In this document: in pieces, positions 63,880-64,000 of the stretch
Layout of the letters: each line of letters starts with the position of its first letter
Numbering within the stretch: position 1 is the first letter of the stretch
Origin: Streptomyces camelliae
Lineage (GTDB): Bacteria > Actinomycetota > Actinomycetes > Streptomycetales > Streptomycetaceae
Direction: 5' to 3'
Assembly: GCF_027625935.1 (NCBI RefSeq)
Contig: NZ_CP115300.1
Span: 7,006,001 to 7,070,000, forward strand
Length of the DNA: 64,000 nt
Notes under the pieces: model-generated
The model's database searches: none
Seen by the model: only the letters and a program-made list of their open reading frames with translations
Told to the model about the DNA's origin: nothing
Position numbers and translations under genes: made by a program

Positions 63880-64000
63880 GCCGATCACTCCTTCGTACGC
63901 CTTCGTACGCCGGTTCCGTGGCGCCTCATCCAGTTTCGCAGCCGGCACCGACAACGTTCCGGACCAGGACCGTGGGCGTCTCAGCGGAAGGTGTCGCACT

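Noticed and set aside
63981..64000. A TGA on the minus strand preceded by codons for CDTFR could be the end of another gene.
   Set aside because: Only five residues fall in the window, too little to support a gene.

Overview
The window is about 70% GC and carries GTG and TTG starts, four-base stop/start overlaps, an ectABCD cluster, a SCO1860-family LAETG-anchored protein and a dispersed cobalamin locus next to a Pit phosphate carrier. All of this points to a Streptomyces chromosome, in a conserved part of the chromosomal arm or core. No tRNA, rRNA, CRISPR array, transposase, prophage or biosynthetic gene cluster is visible.

Region 1 (1-10.9 kb) is a plant cell-wall (pectin and side-chain) degradation island. 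It holds the end of a PmoA-like (DUF6807) protein, an intracellular GH43, a sugar-binding lipoprotein, a rhamnogalacturonan acetylesterase-like SGNH hydrolase, a PL1 pectate lyase, a CE8 pectin methylesterase, a PL9 pectate lyase, an acid phosphatase and a second, secreted GH43. A third lyase-like gene is a PL9 paralogue that has lost two internal segments in frame, including the catalytic lysine. The enzymes de-esterify and cleave pectin outside the cell; the binding protein and cytoplasmic GH43 suggest import and finishing of the oligosaccharides. No permease genes are visible here.

Region 2 (10.9-21.2 kb) contains an ECF sigma/membrane anti-sigma pair, an NCS2 purine permease, a class B penicillin-binding protein, an IclR regulator divergent from an alpha-ketoglutarate-semialdehyde dehydrogenase (with a candidate palindromic operator), and singletons: DUF1349, GNAT, DsbA/FrnE, and a class V aminotransferase-like protein.

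Region 3 (21.2-30.6 kb) contains ectABCD for ectoine and 5-hydroxyectoine, with an unusual 84-bp tandem duplication of the 3' end of ectD. It is followed by DinB, an LCP cell-wall ligase, a DUF1345-like membrane protein, a membrane-anchored lysozyme-like protein and an FtsW/RodA SEDS protein. The last four share a strong palindromic upstream motif and look like a small cell-envelope regulon.

Region 4 (30.6-38.4 kb) contains a PLP aminotransferase divergent from an amino-acid-type ABC transporter plus amidohydrolase operon, the LAETG protein, and an FMN reductase divergent from an XRE/MmyB-type regulator.

Region 5 (38.4-56.9 kb) is cobalamin biosynthesis in two tightly coupled minus-strand runs: cobM-cobL-cbiG/cobJ-cobH-cbiX-cobC, and cobD-cobQ-cobN-chlID-cobO-cobB-cobI led by a cobalamin riboswitch. 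A ZIP metal transporter lies between them. The locus mixes aerobic (CobN) and anaerobic-type (CbiX, CbiG) components.

Region 6 (56.9-64 kb) contains a Pit phosphate carrier with a PHO box and a small membrane partner, a GH25 lysozyme, a class II aldolase-like protein, an alpha/beta hydrolase, an unidentified 465-residue protein and a VOC protein. A 440-bp gap filled with 62-bp and 50-bp minisatellites lies within it.

A recurring feature is short palindromic Streptomyces repeats that have entered coding sequence without breaking the frame: 42 bp in a GH43 gene and in cobQ, and about 55 bp in cobB. Further copies lie between genes.
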